64,000 nt of DNA from Ziziphus jujuba (lineage: Eukaryota > Streptophyta > Magnoliopsida > Rosales > Rhamnaceae), in assembly GCF_031755915.1 (NCBI RefSeq), contig NC_083382.1:15451501-15515500 (forward strand), written 5' to 3'. This document shows, one piece after another, positions 22,572 to 35,322 of this stretch. Every line of letters starts with the position of its first letter. Positions within the stretch are counted from its first letter, which is position 1. The translations under genes were made by a program, and so were the position numbers. The notes beneath the pieces are model-generated. The model worked only from the letters and a program-made list of their open reading frames with translations, searched no databases and had not been told where the DNA came from.

Positions 22572-22762
22572 TCTTTTAAGGTCTGGTTACCTTTGTGTAT
22601 TCAAGTAAGGTAGCTCATTTGCTTGCAAAATATACTTTGTCTATTACTGTAAGGAGTCTCGGTTTGCAGAAGTGCCTGATTGGCTGTCACCTGCTCGATT
22701 CAGGAAGATTTATGTAATAGTTTTGCTTCTTAATAAAATATTATTGGGTAAAAAAAAAAAAT
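22572..22762 (+). mobile_element. 5'-truncated LINE remnant with poly(A) tail
   Basis: Conceptual translation in two frames gives KVAHLLAKYTLSIT, then AEVPDWLSPARFRKIY. This resembles the C-terminal end of the RNase H-like domain of plant LINEs (RxAHxLAKxAL, then a Trp-Leu-x-Pro-Pro-like tail). Frames shift at least once. The remnant ends in TTAATAAAATATTATTGGGT and a 12-base A-run, typical of a LINE 3' terminus. Confidence 0.5.
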
Positions 22763-23196
22763 GGTCTTTTAAAATTTCAAAAACTTAATAAATAACAAAA
22801 ACTAAGTGACTCTTTGAAATAAAGGACAAATTCTCATGATAAATAACATATTTTGATATAAAAAATGAAATTTTTAAAAGGCTTTTTAATAATGCTTTTT
22901 ACTTTTTTTTTTTTATAAATAATTATTATTCTACTCATAACTTCTTCTTTTTTTCATATAAATTATTGTTATTTATTATACTAATGACATTAGAATATAT
23001 GTTACATTTAATTAAATCAGTATAATATAACATATGTTGTAATGTCATTAATATAATATTTAACAATATTTTATATGAAAAAAGAGAAGTTAAAAAGTAT
23101 ATTTGATTCTATAAAAAGTTAAACCAACTAATTATATTAAAAAATCAAAATAAAAATCTCTTGGAACTATATTTTATGAGTTGTCTTTTTAAGAGT

Positions 23197-23745
23197 TAGG
23201 AATGTCAATTTATCCTGCACGTCTCGAAAATCGCAGTACACCGCCCCTAAAAAGGCAGTTTTTCCTCCAAAAATTAGGATTGTGAGATGGATTCAGGATA
23301 AATCTTTAAGATCCGAATCGAGAATGGGTCGGAATCGGGGAATAAAGAACTCGTCTCTGAGCCGCCCTATATATATTTACTTATTATTTTTTTTATATTT
23401 TATATATTTGAAATATTATATTTTTTAAGAATGTATTTTATTATAATTATAAATTTAGACATTGATGTATTTTATTGTATTTTTATTACATTTTAATTAC
23501 TTTATTTATATATTATTCATAAAAAAAATTTTACATAAATTTTTCAAAAAAAAATTATATCAATTATAAAAAAAAAATAAATAAACGAGGAAAACCGCTT
23601 CGTCCAATCCCCGATTGGAAAATCCCCATTCCCGGCCCACCTCTAAAAACAGAGAAAAAACCACGGGGATGGGATAAAAAAATTTTTAGAAAGACGGGGA
23701 CAGAATTTTAAAAACCGGTCTCATCCCATCCCGTTGACATTCCTA
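23197..23745. mobile_element. Non-autonomous hAT element (549 bp) with 8-bp target duplication
   Basis: The ends are TAGGAATGTCAA and TTGACATTCCTA, perfect 12-base inverted repeats. The flanks are TTAAGAGT (23189-23196) and TTAAGAGT (23746-23753), an exact 8-bp duplication. The subterminal regions are GC-rich (CCCCGATTGG, ATCCCCATTCCCGGCCC, CATCCCATCCCG) and the core is very AT-rich. No open frame of note. Confidence 0.88.
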
Positions 23746-24181
23746 TTAAGAGTAAGGAAAATAATACATTTAAAAACCCTTTAAAACCGAGAAGATCATA
23801 TAGAAGGGCTTTTTTTTTTTTAAATTTTTTTTTAAAGGACTTGTGAATAAACACATGTTGCTCTTCTTTTCTTTCCTTTTCTTTTTGGGTAACTACGTTG
23901 CTCTTCTTTTCTTTGTTTGTCAAAGAAACCCAATACTTCATAGACCATCCTAGGATACACATACATACATAATATACATAGTTATTACAATATTGGGGTA
24001 TTTTTATCCAAATAGAAATTTGAATCTTAGATCTTCAGATGTATTCTTAGTAGTTTTATAATTGGATTAAAACTAAAGTACTCATATAGAGATATTTTGA
24101 AAAAATGATAGTAAAAAAAATTGCCTGCTTAAAATGAGAGGAAATAAAAGGGAAAAACAAGTTGCATTGCTATATGAAATT

Positions 24182-24475
24182 AAGGGAAAATTTCATTTAG
24201 ATCCTTTAATTTTGTTCTAATTATAGTTAGATTCCATTTTTTTGAAAAATAATTACTTAAACTCTATTTGGCAATTTTCATAAGTTTACTTTACCGTCAT
24301 AATTGTGTTGTCATATTATTATTCATTTATAAAATGCTCATTTTTAACGTTCTGGTTAATTATAAATATTAGCATTTGGTATAACTTGATAGAAATGAAA
24401 AATTAAAAGACAGTTAATAATAATTTTCTAATTTATATATTGACAAAATTAAAAGAGTTTAAATAAAATTTGTCT
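24182..24475. mobile_element. MITE-like element (~290 bp), family uncertain
   Basis: The left end AAATTTCATTTAGATCCTTT then AATTTTGT is mirrored by the right end ACAAAATTAAAAGAGTTTAAATAAAATTTG, giving ~28-base imperfect inverted repeats. The interior contains CCGTCATAATTGTG, which relates it to the partial copy near 11000-11190. No target duplication resolved. Confidence 0.45.
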
Positions 24476-24508
24476 ATTATTTTTTATTTCGTCTTTTTAA
24501 AATGAACC

Positions 24509-24660
24509 CCAAACTTGGTAAAGCAAAAACAGAAAATACATCATCTCGGAGGCTGATTTAACCAAACCGGTCCATCCTCCTTCCGGGCTTGATACACAGT
24601 CAAAGACAGAGAGTGCTTAGCTACGCCATGTGCAGCTCTATTGGCCACTTAAATAACATC
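24509..24660 (-). mobile_element. LINE RNase H C-terminal remnant
   Basis: The minus strand reads VANRAAHGVAKHSLSL, then TVYQARKEDGPVWLNQPP, then a stop and a degenerate FCFTKFGVHF. This is characteristic of the RNase H tail of plant non-LTR elements (NRAAHxxAKxAL ... WL..PP). Only this 3' portion is present, so the copy is a dead truncated insertion or a fragment of one. Confidence 0.6.
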
Positions 24661-26172
24661 TGTTGCAAGGAACAAGTACGGGGGTTTAAAAAAAAAAAAA
24701 AGGTATGTGGGTTTGGTGGAACATGGGTTTGGTTTAGTTGTTCATAGGAGCAAAGTCCAATTGACTGTCCAACCAAACAGTATCTTCCATATCAAGCAAC
24801 TATGGTATACAGATGACATCCAATTGTTCAAAAAACAATTAAAAAATTAATATTTGATGCATAAAGAGTATGAAATAAGCTCCTTATATAGATAACTATA
24901 TATTTAATAATTATATATATATATATATAATGGAGTGGGTTACAAGGGAAAAAAACAGGTAATGCCAAGAAAAAGAGTAGAAATTTGACCAACTTAGCCT
25001 GAATTCTAGCAGTAGTTCTAGGCATTGTGCTTCTCATGCATGCATCGTTTGACCAAAATTGCAGTTTTGCTGGACCTTTTTTTTTTTTTCTATATATATA
25101 TATATATATTTACAACTATGATATATATATATATATATATATATTTTGGCTGAAATAAACTACGATATTTCGAAGCTTCAGTCTTAACCCTTGCACATAT
25201 TTGACCCATATATATTCGATTAAACATGGATTACGCTGCTTTATTAACAAGAAGAAACATGGTCTTTTTCCATGACTTAAAAATAAAAAAACATTTACTC
25301 CATGCACGATTGGAGGTTTTAACCATGGCTACTATATATCAAATAATACACTTTTTGCCACAAAACCTGTTGTATAGTCTGCCATGATTGATTGATCAAT
25401 GGAAAAATTAAAATATAAATCAAAGGAGTTATATAATGGAATAATAATAGACACACGTTATCTTCTATAGATAAATGTGTACAATATTTACCCAAAAAAA
25501 AAAAAAAATCTGTCCAGTATATATTTTTTTAAATATTCATGTAGAATGCAGGCAAGAAGGACAATAGCTATATGGTAATTTTACATTATGTCTTCATATA
25601 TTAAGAAAAAAATTATTTTTTTAAATACATAATATTATCTAAAATATATATATATATATATTTTTTTTTTCCAATAGAAAGAAATATCTCTAATACAAAA
25701 TCCATCTCCTGCATGAATTTGAAATGTTACATTGTAAATTTCTTCATAACTTTAGGATGAGGTTAAAATTTAGAAAAATCTTTTTAGTGACATACACTCA
25801 GTTTTGATCACAACATATATAAATTATCTCTGTAATTACACTCAGTTTTAATCACAACATATATAAATTATCTCTGCAATTATCCCACCTAAATAATTAA
25901 TCCTTTGAAGTTAGCAACAAAGTCAAACTGAATAAAATATTTCAAAGGGCCTAATTTTTTCTATATAACTAGCACTGACCTTTGATATATTATTTAACTT
26001 TCCACTAGTTTTAAACATATCATGATTATAAAACTAATTACCACATATGGAAATTCTTTAGCAAGAAATGGAAAACGACCTGTCTTCAAAAGTTTGAGTA
26101 AGCAAATTAATTTCTAGCTGGTCAATATCTTGGAGCTATTAGTTGCTTTAATTGCTTTGAATCAAGCTACCA

Positions 26173-26179
26173 TATAAAA
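26173..26179 (+). promoter_or_regulatory. Candidate TATA box of the GT14 gene
   Basis: TATAAAA occurs in CATATAAAACATT, about 135 bases upstream of the ATG at 26313. That would place transcription start near 26205. Such motifs are common in AT-rich DNA, so this is tentative. Confidence 0.35.
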
Positions 26180-26312
26180 CATTACTCTAGGTGAAATTAA
26201 TAAACCAATGTAGATTGAAAATCCATCAAGAGAGTTTGAAACATGTATGCAAATTAAAGTACTCCTTATATATTCTCTTCTTCTCTCTTTCTCTTGTGCT
26301 CACTAATAACAA

Positions 26313-28097
26313 ATGGGTAATAGTACTACTGGGAAAGATCTATTTCGATCTGTTGCCAAGCTCTTCAAAACCCATTTGCTATCAAATTATTTATTTCATT
26401 TTGTTTTCTTTATCATTGGTTTCTCCATTGGAATCATAATCACTTTTTATTTCAAGAGCTTTTCATTCACCTCGCAAGCCTTTCTAAATTCTTACCAATA
26501 TTCACTACTAAAGCCTTTAAAGCCCGATCAACAATATTCTAACTCGAGCTCTAATTATAGTAATAACAGTTTAATTTCATTGAATGATGAGGATCTGTTA
26601 AGAAGAGCATCGATGATTAATTCTCGAATTGAAGAATTGGTTGGTGTTCCAAAAGTGGCTTTCATGTTCTTGACGAAAGGTCCTCTTCCATTGGCACCCT
26701 TGTGGGAGAAATTCTTCCAAGGACATCAAGGACTTTACTCCATTTATGTTCATGCAGATCCTTCTTTCAATGATACAGTGCCTGAAACTTCTGTCTTCTA
26801 TGGTAGAAGAATTCCCAGCCAGGTAATCTCCCAAGCTCTTTAGGCATGATATAATTAATTAATTGAGTACATTTTATAAGATAATAGTAGCCTTTAATTT
26901 AAAATGTTTCAAATTGATTTAAGCGCTCAATTTACACATTTAATTGTTAAATACAAAATTATTATGGGGCAATTTAAATGAAGAAAATAAAAAATGAAAC
27001 TCAAAAAAGAATAAAACATTACCTTTAGACGGATGGAGATTTTCTATTACTAATCTAATACAAAGGAGGGAAAGAAGATCCAGCTCCCCCTTTGACTATT
27101 TTACTAATATTTCATTGTATCAACTTTCCAATATATTTTTTTTCTTGTTTAAGTTTCTTCTACTTTTGTTTGAATACTTAAACTTCAATTGTCCTTAAAT
27201 ATTGCATCAAACATGTATATAGAATATCTTAACTGTAAGTTTTCAAACTAGCTAGAAATTAAAGCTTGGATTGAATTCTTTTTTTTTTTTTTTTTTTAAT
27301 TAGGGATCACCATCTAAAGAAATAGTGGTTTTTTCCATTTGAATTGTATCTAGAAGTTATGACTATGATATTTCTATCATGTCCATGTTGCAACAATATA
27401 TACTAATGTGTCTCATTAATATATATATATATATATATATATATTGCAGCCGGTTTATTGGGGAACAGGAACAATGATAGACGCGGAGAGACGTCTCTTA
27501 GCAAATGCACTCCTAGACACCTCTAACCAAAGGTTCATCTTGCTCTCTGAATCTTGCATTCCTTTATTCAATTTCAAAACAGTTTACGACCACCTTATCA
27601 ACTCCAAAATAAGCTTCCTAGGCTCATTCGACGATCCAAGAAAGCTAGGGCGTGGTCGATACAACCCGAAAATGTGGCCACAGATAAACATCACAGATTG
27701 GAGAAAAGGGTCTCAATGGTTTGAAGTTCATAGAGAGCTTGCCAACCTCATTGTTTCTGACCAAAAGTTCTACCCAATTTTCCAAGAATATTGTCACCCA
27801 CCATGTTATATGGATGAACATTATTTTCCAACCCTTGTGAATATGTTAAGCCCTGAATCGAATTCCAATAGGAGTATTACTTGGGTTGATTGGTCAAGGG
27901 GTGGATCCCATCCTAGAAAATTTGGATGGGTGGATATTAATGATGAGTTTCTTAATCAGATTAGGTTTGGATCTGATCAGTGCTTGTACAATGGGAATAA
28001 AACCTCAATGTGTTTCCTATTTGCTAGAAAGTTTTTACCTAATACATTGGAGCCTTTACTAAGGATTGCTCCTTTGTTGCTTGGTTTTGACCCTTAG
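26313..28097 (+). CDS. GT14 glycosyltransferase, core-2/I-branching beta-1,6-N-acetylglucosaminyltransferase-like
   Basis: Exons 26313-26822 and 27450-28097 join in phase 0 (donor CAG|GTAATC, acceptor ATTGCAG|CCG) to give 385 residues, normal for this plant family. Residues ~27-47 form one hydrophobic segment, fitting a type II Golgi membrane anchor. A variable Ser/Asn-rich stem follows to ~95. The catalytic Branch domain starts at ~113 ([20 protein letters not shown]) and continues with [72 protein letters not shown] and [12 protein letters not shown] near the end. Known role: family GT14 includes animal mucin-branching enzymes and plant glucuronosyltransferases acting on arabinogalactan. 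The substrate of this subgroup (DUF266-like) is uncertain. The 627-base intron carries (TA)n directly before the acceptor. I see no frameshift or stop, so it is probably intact. Confidence 0.9.
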
Positions 28098-29038
28098 ATC
28101 ATATGTCAAATAGATATTTGCATGATTTTGTAATTTAATATTTATTTTAATAATTATAAAAATCACTATTTTCTTGGGCGATCCGAATTTGGATCTCCTA
28201 CTAAAAAATCTTGCATTTTTCTAATATTATTATTATTATTATTATTATTATTTTTGGGTGAATGCAAAAAATCTCTAGATAACCCATTGATATTCCAGTG
28301 AAGGCCCAATGTCCGTCCAGATGCTGAAGGATTTTCTGACCCAATTCACACCGTAATCAAGCCCGTCTAAAACATTCTACCGCTTTAGGTTTTTTTAAAA
28401 AAAAAATATCGGTTTTGCTGTTAAAGTCGTTGTTTTTTTTTCCAAAAAAATTGGTTTCGAGTATACTGTAGAACTCTATATATATACATAAAGTATAAAA
28501 ATCTATTTTACATATATTTTATACATATATATATATATATATATATATAGGGAAGGGAGATTCAAACTCTGTTTATTGTTTGCTCGCAGAAAATAGTAGT
28601 TTTTACAACGATCCATAATGACCATATTTAATCCTTAAATAGTCCAAACAGCATACTTTTTTAATTTTACAATTCCAGTTCATCACTCACTTTGTATCAT
28701 GCACTTCATGTTTTCTAATATAGGTAATTTTGATTATGTAAATAAACTCGATTTTTTTTTATTTTTGACTTCTTTTTCTTTTTCCCGTATACCCATGGAA
28801 GGATCACATCCTCTATGGTCTCCTTTTACATCTTTATTTTGCATATTTATATACTTTCCCTCCATCCTTCATAAAAAGACCCCCATGTCATGGTATCTAA
28901 AAGATCGGTCACATGTAAGCTCCTTTTTATTTCTTCAAAAATTTCTCATAAGAGACCTAGGAAAAAAAAAAGAAAAAAAAAAAGAGATAACGTGGACCGT
29001 AATTCCCTGATGTAATATCTCAATGACCAGGTAGTATT

Positions 29039-29069
<31 letters not shown>

Positions 29070-29577
29070 GTGTGTGTGTGTATAACAGAAAAACATATGA
29101 AAAATAAATCTATACCTATAAGTTATATTAAAAGAGAGAATATAGAATACAATTTGTAACCTTTAGTGGATATTACACAGTGAAGGTGAAATAATATCTT
29201 AGGTTGCCTCCTTGAATATGTGGCATTTAGATAGGTGGCATTTGGTTTGGTGGTAATTGGTTTCAAAGGTTTTTCCTTGTGTCTGTAGTTCATGCTTGCA
29301 CATAAGACTACATTGTAAATTTATTTATTTATTTCTCGCTGCTTTATCCATCAGCAACTTTAAGGCTTCATCGACATGTGTTTTGCATCCTTTTATTTTA
29401 TTTTATTTCTTCTTTCCTTTCTGTTTCTGCATCCAAACATCTGTTTGCTAATTGTACATTTATGGAAACCTTGTCTTTTTGTTTTTGGTAGAGGAGAAGG
29501 TTTGTAATGATACATTGTAATAATACAACTTTATAAGTTAATTGTCCTTTTTGCTTTTTCTAGGTTTATTATTGTAT
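28098..29577. other. AT-rich intergenic DNA downstream of the GT14 gene
   Basis: No gene supported. It contains (ATT)n at 28226-28250 and (TA)n at 28525-28548 and 29040-29060, followed by (TG)n to about 29081. Open frames at 28699-29010 and 29257-29451 are pyrimidine-rich and low-complexity and resemble no family I know. Confidence 0.5.
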
Positions 29578-29895
29578 ATGTTAAAGAAAAAATATAAATA
29601 AAATGAAAATCTATTTTAAGCTTTTGGGATTAGTTGTATTTCAACTTGGTATCAGAGTCAGAGACCCAAAAAATCCTGAGTTCAAAACTAATAACTCTAT
29701 CCAAAATAAAAAAAATAAATGTAAAGACCTAAAGAGAAACCCAAAAAAACGGACCTATATTTGAGAGGGAATATTAAAGAAAAATATAAATGAAATGAAA
29801 ATCTACTTTCTATGAGCTTTCAAGTGTTAAAGAAAAATATAAATAAAATAAAAATCTATTTTTTGTGAGTATAAACTTTTGGAATGTGTTTCAAC
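29578..29895. mobile_element. TRIM-like miniature LTR retroelement (318 bp)
   Basis: Two ~70-bp direct repeats beginning ATGTTAAAGAAAAA or GTGTTAAAGAAAAA and ending TTTCAAC lie at 29578-29645 and 29824-29895. The first is followed immediately by TTGGTATCAGAGTCAGAG (29646-29663), which matches the initiator-methionine tRNA primer-binding site of plant retroelements. The flanks are TGTAT (29573-29577) and TGTAT (29896-29900), an exact 5-bp duplication. Near the right LTR a further partial copy starts at 29771 (TATTAAAGAAAAATATAAAT). The interior has no coding capacity. All this fits a terminal-repeat retrotransposon in miniature. Confidence 0.7.
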
Positions 29896-29900
29896 TGTAT

Positions 29901-32900
29901 TCTTAGCAATAAAACCGGTGGAACAATTTAGTTTGGTCATTTGATGCAAAGGAGGTTGTTAAGGGAAGAATTAATTCTGATTGAGACCCTAAAAAGTGGA
30001 GCACTAGAATTATGATTCAAAATTTTATAAGAAACAGGTTCAGGGCCTTTAAGTGGAACATGCAATGCAATACTAGGTTATTTAATGGTCTGGGAAATTT
30101 GGTTGCCAAGAAAACGTTAGTCTCCAGCAGCATTCTATGTTTGATGATAATTGCGCACTCCCAGCTGATGTGATTAAGTAGTTTGTATTCGGATATGCTT
30201 GGAGGTGCTCGTTTGTTGATACCACTTGCTAGATTTAATATATAAAATTTCACCGATTCAATGCAGTTTTACAACTCATAAAACCCAAGATCAACTCACA
30301 GAGTCCATGTACATGTATTTAAAATATTACGGTAAACATAAAACTTACTGTTGAGTATTTTTTTCCAACACAGTTTCTCTCAATAATATGGGCAATGCCG
30401 CCTCAAAAATTAAAGTTAAAATCTGATTAATATCTAACAATTGTGTTAAAACTGTAGAGAACAAAATAACTTAATTTTTTTTTTAATGTAAAGGAAATAG
30501 GACTTGAAAAAATGAAATTCTCTTAAAAAAATAGTAGGAATTTAGATAAATGGTAAAATAAGAACAAAATAATACTTCTTGTAAAATGTAAAATTATATA
30601 TATAAAAAAAAAAGTAATGAGATTCTAGAGATTTGTAGAGAAATTCTAAGATAAAATTTCCATGTTGGAATTTTGAGTATGGATATGGTTGTTTTTTTTT
30701 TTTTTTTGGTTGGGTTGGTGTTATAAGTATGGATATGGGTTTTTCTTCATATTGTAGCCTTTCTTTTTATTGACTTTCGATTGTTGTGCTGTATATAGAA
30801 TTCCACAAAATTCGATATGTCTTCGTTATGAATTGTTCAAATAAAGTTGATTTCAATATTATCTCTATTTAATTAAGGTAATTAAAACCATTTCAAATTT
30901 AAAACCAAATTTTGATAATAAATAATTAAAAATAAACTTTACCCTCCCATCGTTCAATCAAATTACTAAAATTACATTTATTGTTATTAAAAATAATAAT
31001 AGTAATAATGATAAATAGATGATCCGAAGACTTTACATAACTAAGTGGAAGAGGGAGAGGTCATAAACCCCCAATCAACGAATTACAACCCCACAATCAG
31101 CGAAGCAAAAATGGGCGACAGAGGGGATATATCGGCAACAATATCGAGTGTTGATCACCAGCAACACCAATAGGGGGAAGGGAAGTTTCTGTCATGAATG
31201 CCGGAGACATATCGTCGAAGTCTACAAATATCGCCGGAATTGCTAAAAATCTTTGGAAGTTTTGAAGTTGTGGTGGAAAACGGTAGAAACACAGAGGAAA
31301 AGCCAGTTGTCGGTGGAGATTTTGAATGGAAATATCAACTGGCTCGCAGATCTGGCTCTCAAATTTTGGATGAATCCTTCCTCCATCAAAGTTCTCTTTC
31401 CCCCCCCCCCCCCCTAATGGTGAGATTTGGTATTTCCTTTTTTTTTTTTTTAAAAAAAAACACTAAAAAATAAAAAAATTTCTCAGATCTGGTCTTTCTT
31501 CGCTATTTGCTTCTCTGGTGCACAGTTTGATTGTGACTCACAAAACAAAAGGAAAGAAAAAAATTGCAGAAGCACGAATAGAGAGAAAGAAGAGAAGAGA
31601 AGAGAAATGGGAAAACCAGAAGAGGAAGGAAGCGGGATGGGACAGATAGGAGAGGAAGGATCTGGAAGAAAAAAAAATTAAATGATTTTTTTAATTTTTT
31701 AAAAATAAATTAATTTGTTTTATTTAATAACTAGAAGAGAAGAGGAAGGGGGAAGACCAGAAAAGGACGGAAGGGGAACGGGACAAAGAGGAGAGGAAGG
31801 ATCTGGAAGGAAAAAAAAAACATAATTTTTTAAAAATAAATTAATTTGTTTTATTTAATAACTAGACTGTTTATTATACTTTTCAATAATATTGCAAAGG
31901 AAAGATTTACATTGAGTAGGCTATTGAAAAAGAAAAAAAATTAATAATTGATTTTATTGATTCGGATAGAAATTGAATTATAGGTAATCTTGTCAAAAAA
32001 AATTTCAACTATGAAAATTCATATATTAACATTAAATTAAAAAGATAAAATAACTATGGTAAATAAATCACGAGAAAATTGAAAGGAAGAATAAAATGTA
32101 ATATCTATTATTATATCCGTGAAACTCAAGATATAATTATCAATTTGAAAAATTAAAGAGTTCTTTTTGTTATGGATAATATATTATGATTTATATTTAA
32201 AAATATTTTATATCTTAATATTATCTGTTAAATTATTTTATATTTTGGTGCTAAGTAACATTATAATTTATTCATTTATAATAATTTGTAATATTTATAG
32301 ACTATTTTATTATTATTATATTCTAATTATTGTATTTTTATATTATTTTACTATATTAATAATCTCATATATCAAAATTTGTATTTTAAATTAAAAATTT
32401 ATCGTTTATGTAAACTTATGAATATTTCCATTAATATTGACATTTCAATAAATTCATACCTTCGATATTTTCATCAACATCAATATTTTCATCACTGACT
32501 ACAATTGGTCAGCATAGAGGCACAAAAATTGAGCGCTTCTCTCTGTTTCCCTTCCCTGTCTCTCCTAGTTTCTCTGGTGTTTGATCGATTCACAAGCCCT
32601 TAGCTTCAAAAGAGTCCAAAACTTGCATAAATCGTGTGCTAAACCGAAATACACACACGCACCATTTTGTTAAGCAGTGCACGCTTGTCTCATGCCCAGC
32701 TGATGTGATTAATGCTTTTGTATTTGGATAAGCTGGGAGGTGCTCCTTTGTAATTCCCTTTGAAGTCTTTTTTGGCTTTTCTTGATATTCATTAATTTAA
32801 AATTTTGCACGAAAACCTACTTTTTTGCATAGTTATTTTGTTTGATATTTAAAAGTGATCCTATACTACTTATGTGAACTGTACAAAACCAAACATTTAA

Positions 32901-32972
32901 ACAGGTTGACAATGCTGCTTTAGGAGAAAGTATTGTATGAAACAATTACTCCATTTTGGTATATCTATTGTA
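29901..32972. other. Intergenic region with scattered repeats
   Basis: No gene supported. A shared ~57-bp repeat occurs at 30160-30216 and 32695-32752 (CCCAGCTGATGTGATTAA ... TGGAGGTGCTC or GGGAGGTGCTC). A ~130-bp tandem duplication lies at 31605-31866. A 91-codon frame at 31198-31473 resembles no known protein. There are poly-C/poly-A/poly-T runs near 31400-31460 and 30690-30708. Confidence 0.5.
31605..31866. repeat. Tandem duplication of ~130 bp
   Basis: Two adjacent copies share GGAGAGGAAGGATCTGGAAG, an A-run, AAAATAAATTAATTTGTTTT and ATTTAATAACTAGA. Copy 1 ends near 31735 and copy 2 near 31866. Purine-rich in the first half, AT-rich in the second. Confidence 0.75.
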
Positions 32973-33565
32973 GTATCAAGATTTATTTATTAAAGAATAA
33001 AAAAATCTTATATAGTATGCATCATAAATATGTATATTAAATAATTGTATTATATATTTAATAATCTTTATTTATGATGAAATAATGTAAATATAGGAAT
33101 CTTATCATAAATGCCTCATTATTATACTAAAAGGATATGTAAAAGAAGTTATGTTAATTATATGGCATGGTAAATAGTAGGGTGTAAACGAGTCGGGTCG
33201 ATCGGGTTGGAAGAAAAATAGTAATCGATTCGACGAAGTCGGATTGATTGGGTTTCTACCTGAACCAATTCGATAGTCTATAGTAATTCAACCCAATAAT
33301 AATCGGATTGGATTGGGTTGGGTCTCAAATTGGACCTAAATCCAAATGTTAAATATAAAGATTGTGCCTCAAGTTTTTAAACAAAAATTCATACAACTAA
33401 AACCTAATTAATAATTTTTGACTGCTTAAATAAGAATCTCAACCAACTGTGATGCTTTGGATAACATGGACCCATGTATTTGTTATGTGTAAATTTCAAC
33501 TCCATGCAATGAAACACATAATTAATGCTTGCTTGACCTCTGCTCAATGAAGGTAGCTGTCTACT

Positions 33566-35322
33566 TGTTAGGTCTAAAATATTGATGATTTTATGCCATA
33601 TTTATAGCTTAATATTTGTTAGTTTGTGTTAATTTGTTATGGAAAGATACTTAATTATGTATTTTTCTTAATCTAGGTGAAAGAGGAAGAATTAATTTAA
33701 GAAAACAACCATAAAGATGGATTCCTTGGGTCGAATTATGGTGGGAAGCAAGATTTGAGCTCGAACGGACTAAGCATTAAAAAGATTCCAAAAAGATACC
33801 TTGAAGATTCCATAAAGATTCTATCGAGAATTTCATGGTGGAAGTGGATGTCATATGAATCATCACAATTTGAGGATTTCAAATGTCTCGTTATTTTTGG
33901 ATTTCGAGATGCGAGCAAAGAGTTATCATCATTTAAAGTTTGGAATTTATAAAAAGAAATATTCTAGTTAAATCTCCATCATTGATGAAAAGAGGGAATC
34001 AAGGCAATTTGAGGGCCAAGATAAAAACAAGTGGCAATAATTGGTTAATTTATCATTAATGAGGCACATGTCATGTCACATGCTTCATTAAGGGTAAATT
34101 AGACTAATTAACTATTTTTTTAAGAGGAATTAGATAAAAGGAAAGTAGTAGAGAGCAAGTAATATACAGTTTCCTTTTTACACATGAAATTCGTCCAACC
34201 TTTTTCATGGCCTAAAAAAGGTATCTTCCAAGACTCTCACATTGAAAATAAAGAGAGAAAAAGATTCCCAAGGCCCTATATATATAGCCCCCACCACGTT
34301 GAAGGAAGATATACAAGTTTAAAGAGTTATTTAAGAGCTTTTAGGAGGCTTAAATAGAAACAAACCAAATTTTGGGAGTTTCTAATATTCTCTTAAGGGT
34401 TCTAGGGTTTTAAAGTTTTAGAGTTTTAGAAGATCAATTATTGGAGAGCTTGGAGGAGGCAGAGAGACGTGGGCTTGCTTGGAGAAGAAGGCTACGACTT
34501 TGAGAGCTCTTGGAGGAGAATTTCTTCAATAGTTTTTATTCTCTTTTCCTTTCTCTTTAATTGTGAATCTTATTATTTTTAATAATTATGGATGTTGAAA
34601 TTATTTTTACCATGAACTAATTTTCATAGCTAGGGCTATGATGTAGCCCTAACTATGAAGGTTTAATTATTTTAATATATGTTGAGTTTTATTTAATTAG
34701 TAATATGTTTTGTTAATAAATCATTGGTATACTTAATGCTCTCATAGGCCGGAAGGAATGAATGATTTTAATAATATTTGAGCTTGGAAAAGGATAATAT
34801 TATGGATCTCCAATGATTTACATGAATGCATAATTGATTGGAAAATAGTTATGTCTCATGCCATATTATTTGCTTAATCTATGCTTGATGAATTTGCATG
34901 ATTTAATTTATAGGCCGGAAGGAATAAATTAGGTTATGTGAATATTATCAATTGTGAGTGGAAACTACTTTTGATTAATTTTGTGATTAAGTGTGGTTAA
35001 CAAAATTACTAGTTAATTAAATTCACATATTTAAGTAATTAAATTGGAATAGTTAGTGGTGAAATCAAATGCCCTAGTATTCATAATTATTCAATTCTCT
35101 CTCTTGCTTGAAATTGATCTAATTTTAATTGATTGCTTTTGTTTAATTTAGTTTATTTAGTTTTCAATTACCATCTTAAATTTTAGTTCAAATATTATCA
35201 AAACCTAATTATCTTTGGTACTTAATACTTAATCCCTTGGGTACGACAACCCTATTTTTCCACTTTATTACTTGAAAACGATTCGTGCACTTGCGAGTTG
35301 ATTTTACACATCAAGTTTTTTG
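33566..35322 (+). mobile_element. Solo LTR-like insertion (~1.75 kb) nested inside the hAT element
   Basis: The block starts TGTTAGGTCTAAAATATTG and has an LTR-like end CACTTGCGAGTTGATTTTACA then CATCA at 35313. Nine further bases AGTTTTTTG precede a right-hand copy of the left flank: TCTACT at 33560-33565 and 35323-35328. LTRs of the Tat/Athila group commonly end in ...ACACATCA followed by a primer-binding-site region starting AGTTTTTGGCGCC. The extra bases therefore look like the start of an internal region kept after deletion. GGCCGGAAGGAAT recurs twice (34747 and 34914). No coding sequence. Confidence 0.55.

Larger units (their letters stand above)
21986..26160. other. AT-rich intergenic region with LINE, hAT and MITE remnants
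   Basis: No host gene is supported. Listed separately are a LINE tail (22572-22762), a hAT element (23197-23745), a MITE-like element (24182-24475) and a minus-strand LINE RNase H remnant (24509-24660). The remainder is AT-rich with (TA)n runs at 24910-24930, 25091-25110, 25120-25145 and 25649-25662. A ~47-bp unit (ACTCAGTTTTGATCACAACA ...) is tandemly duplicated at about 25797-25886. Confidence 0.6.

Noticed and set aside
31198..31473. 91-codon + strand frame
   Set aside because: It runs into a poly-C/poly-T stretch, resembles no family, and lies among local duplications.
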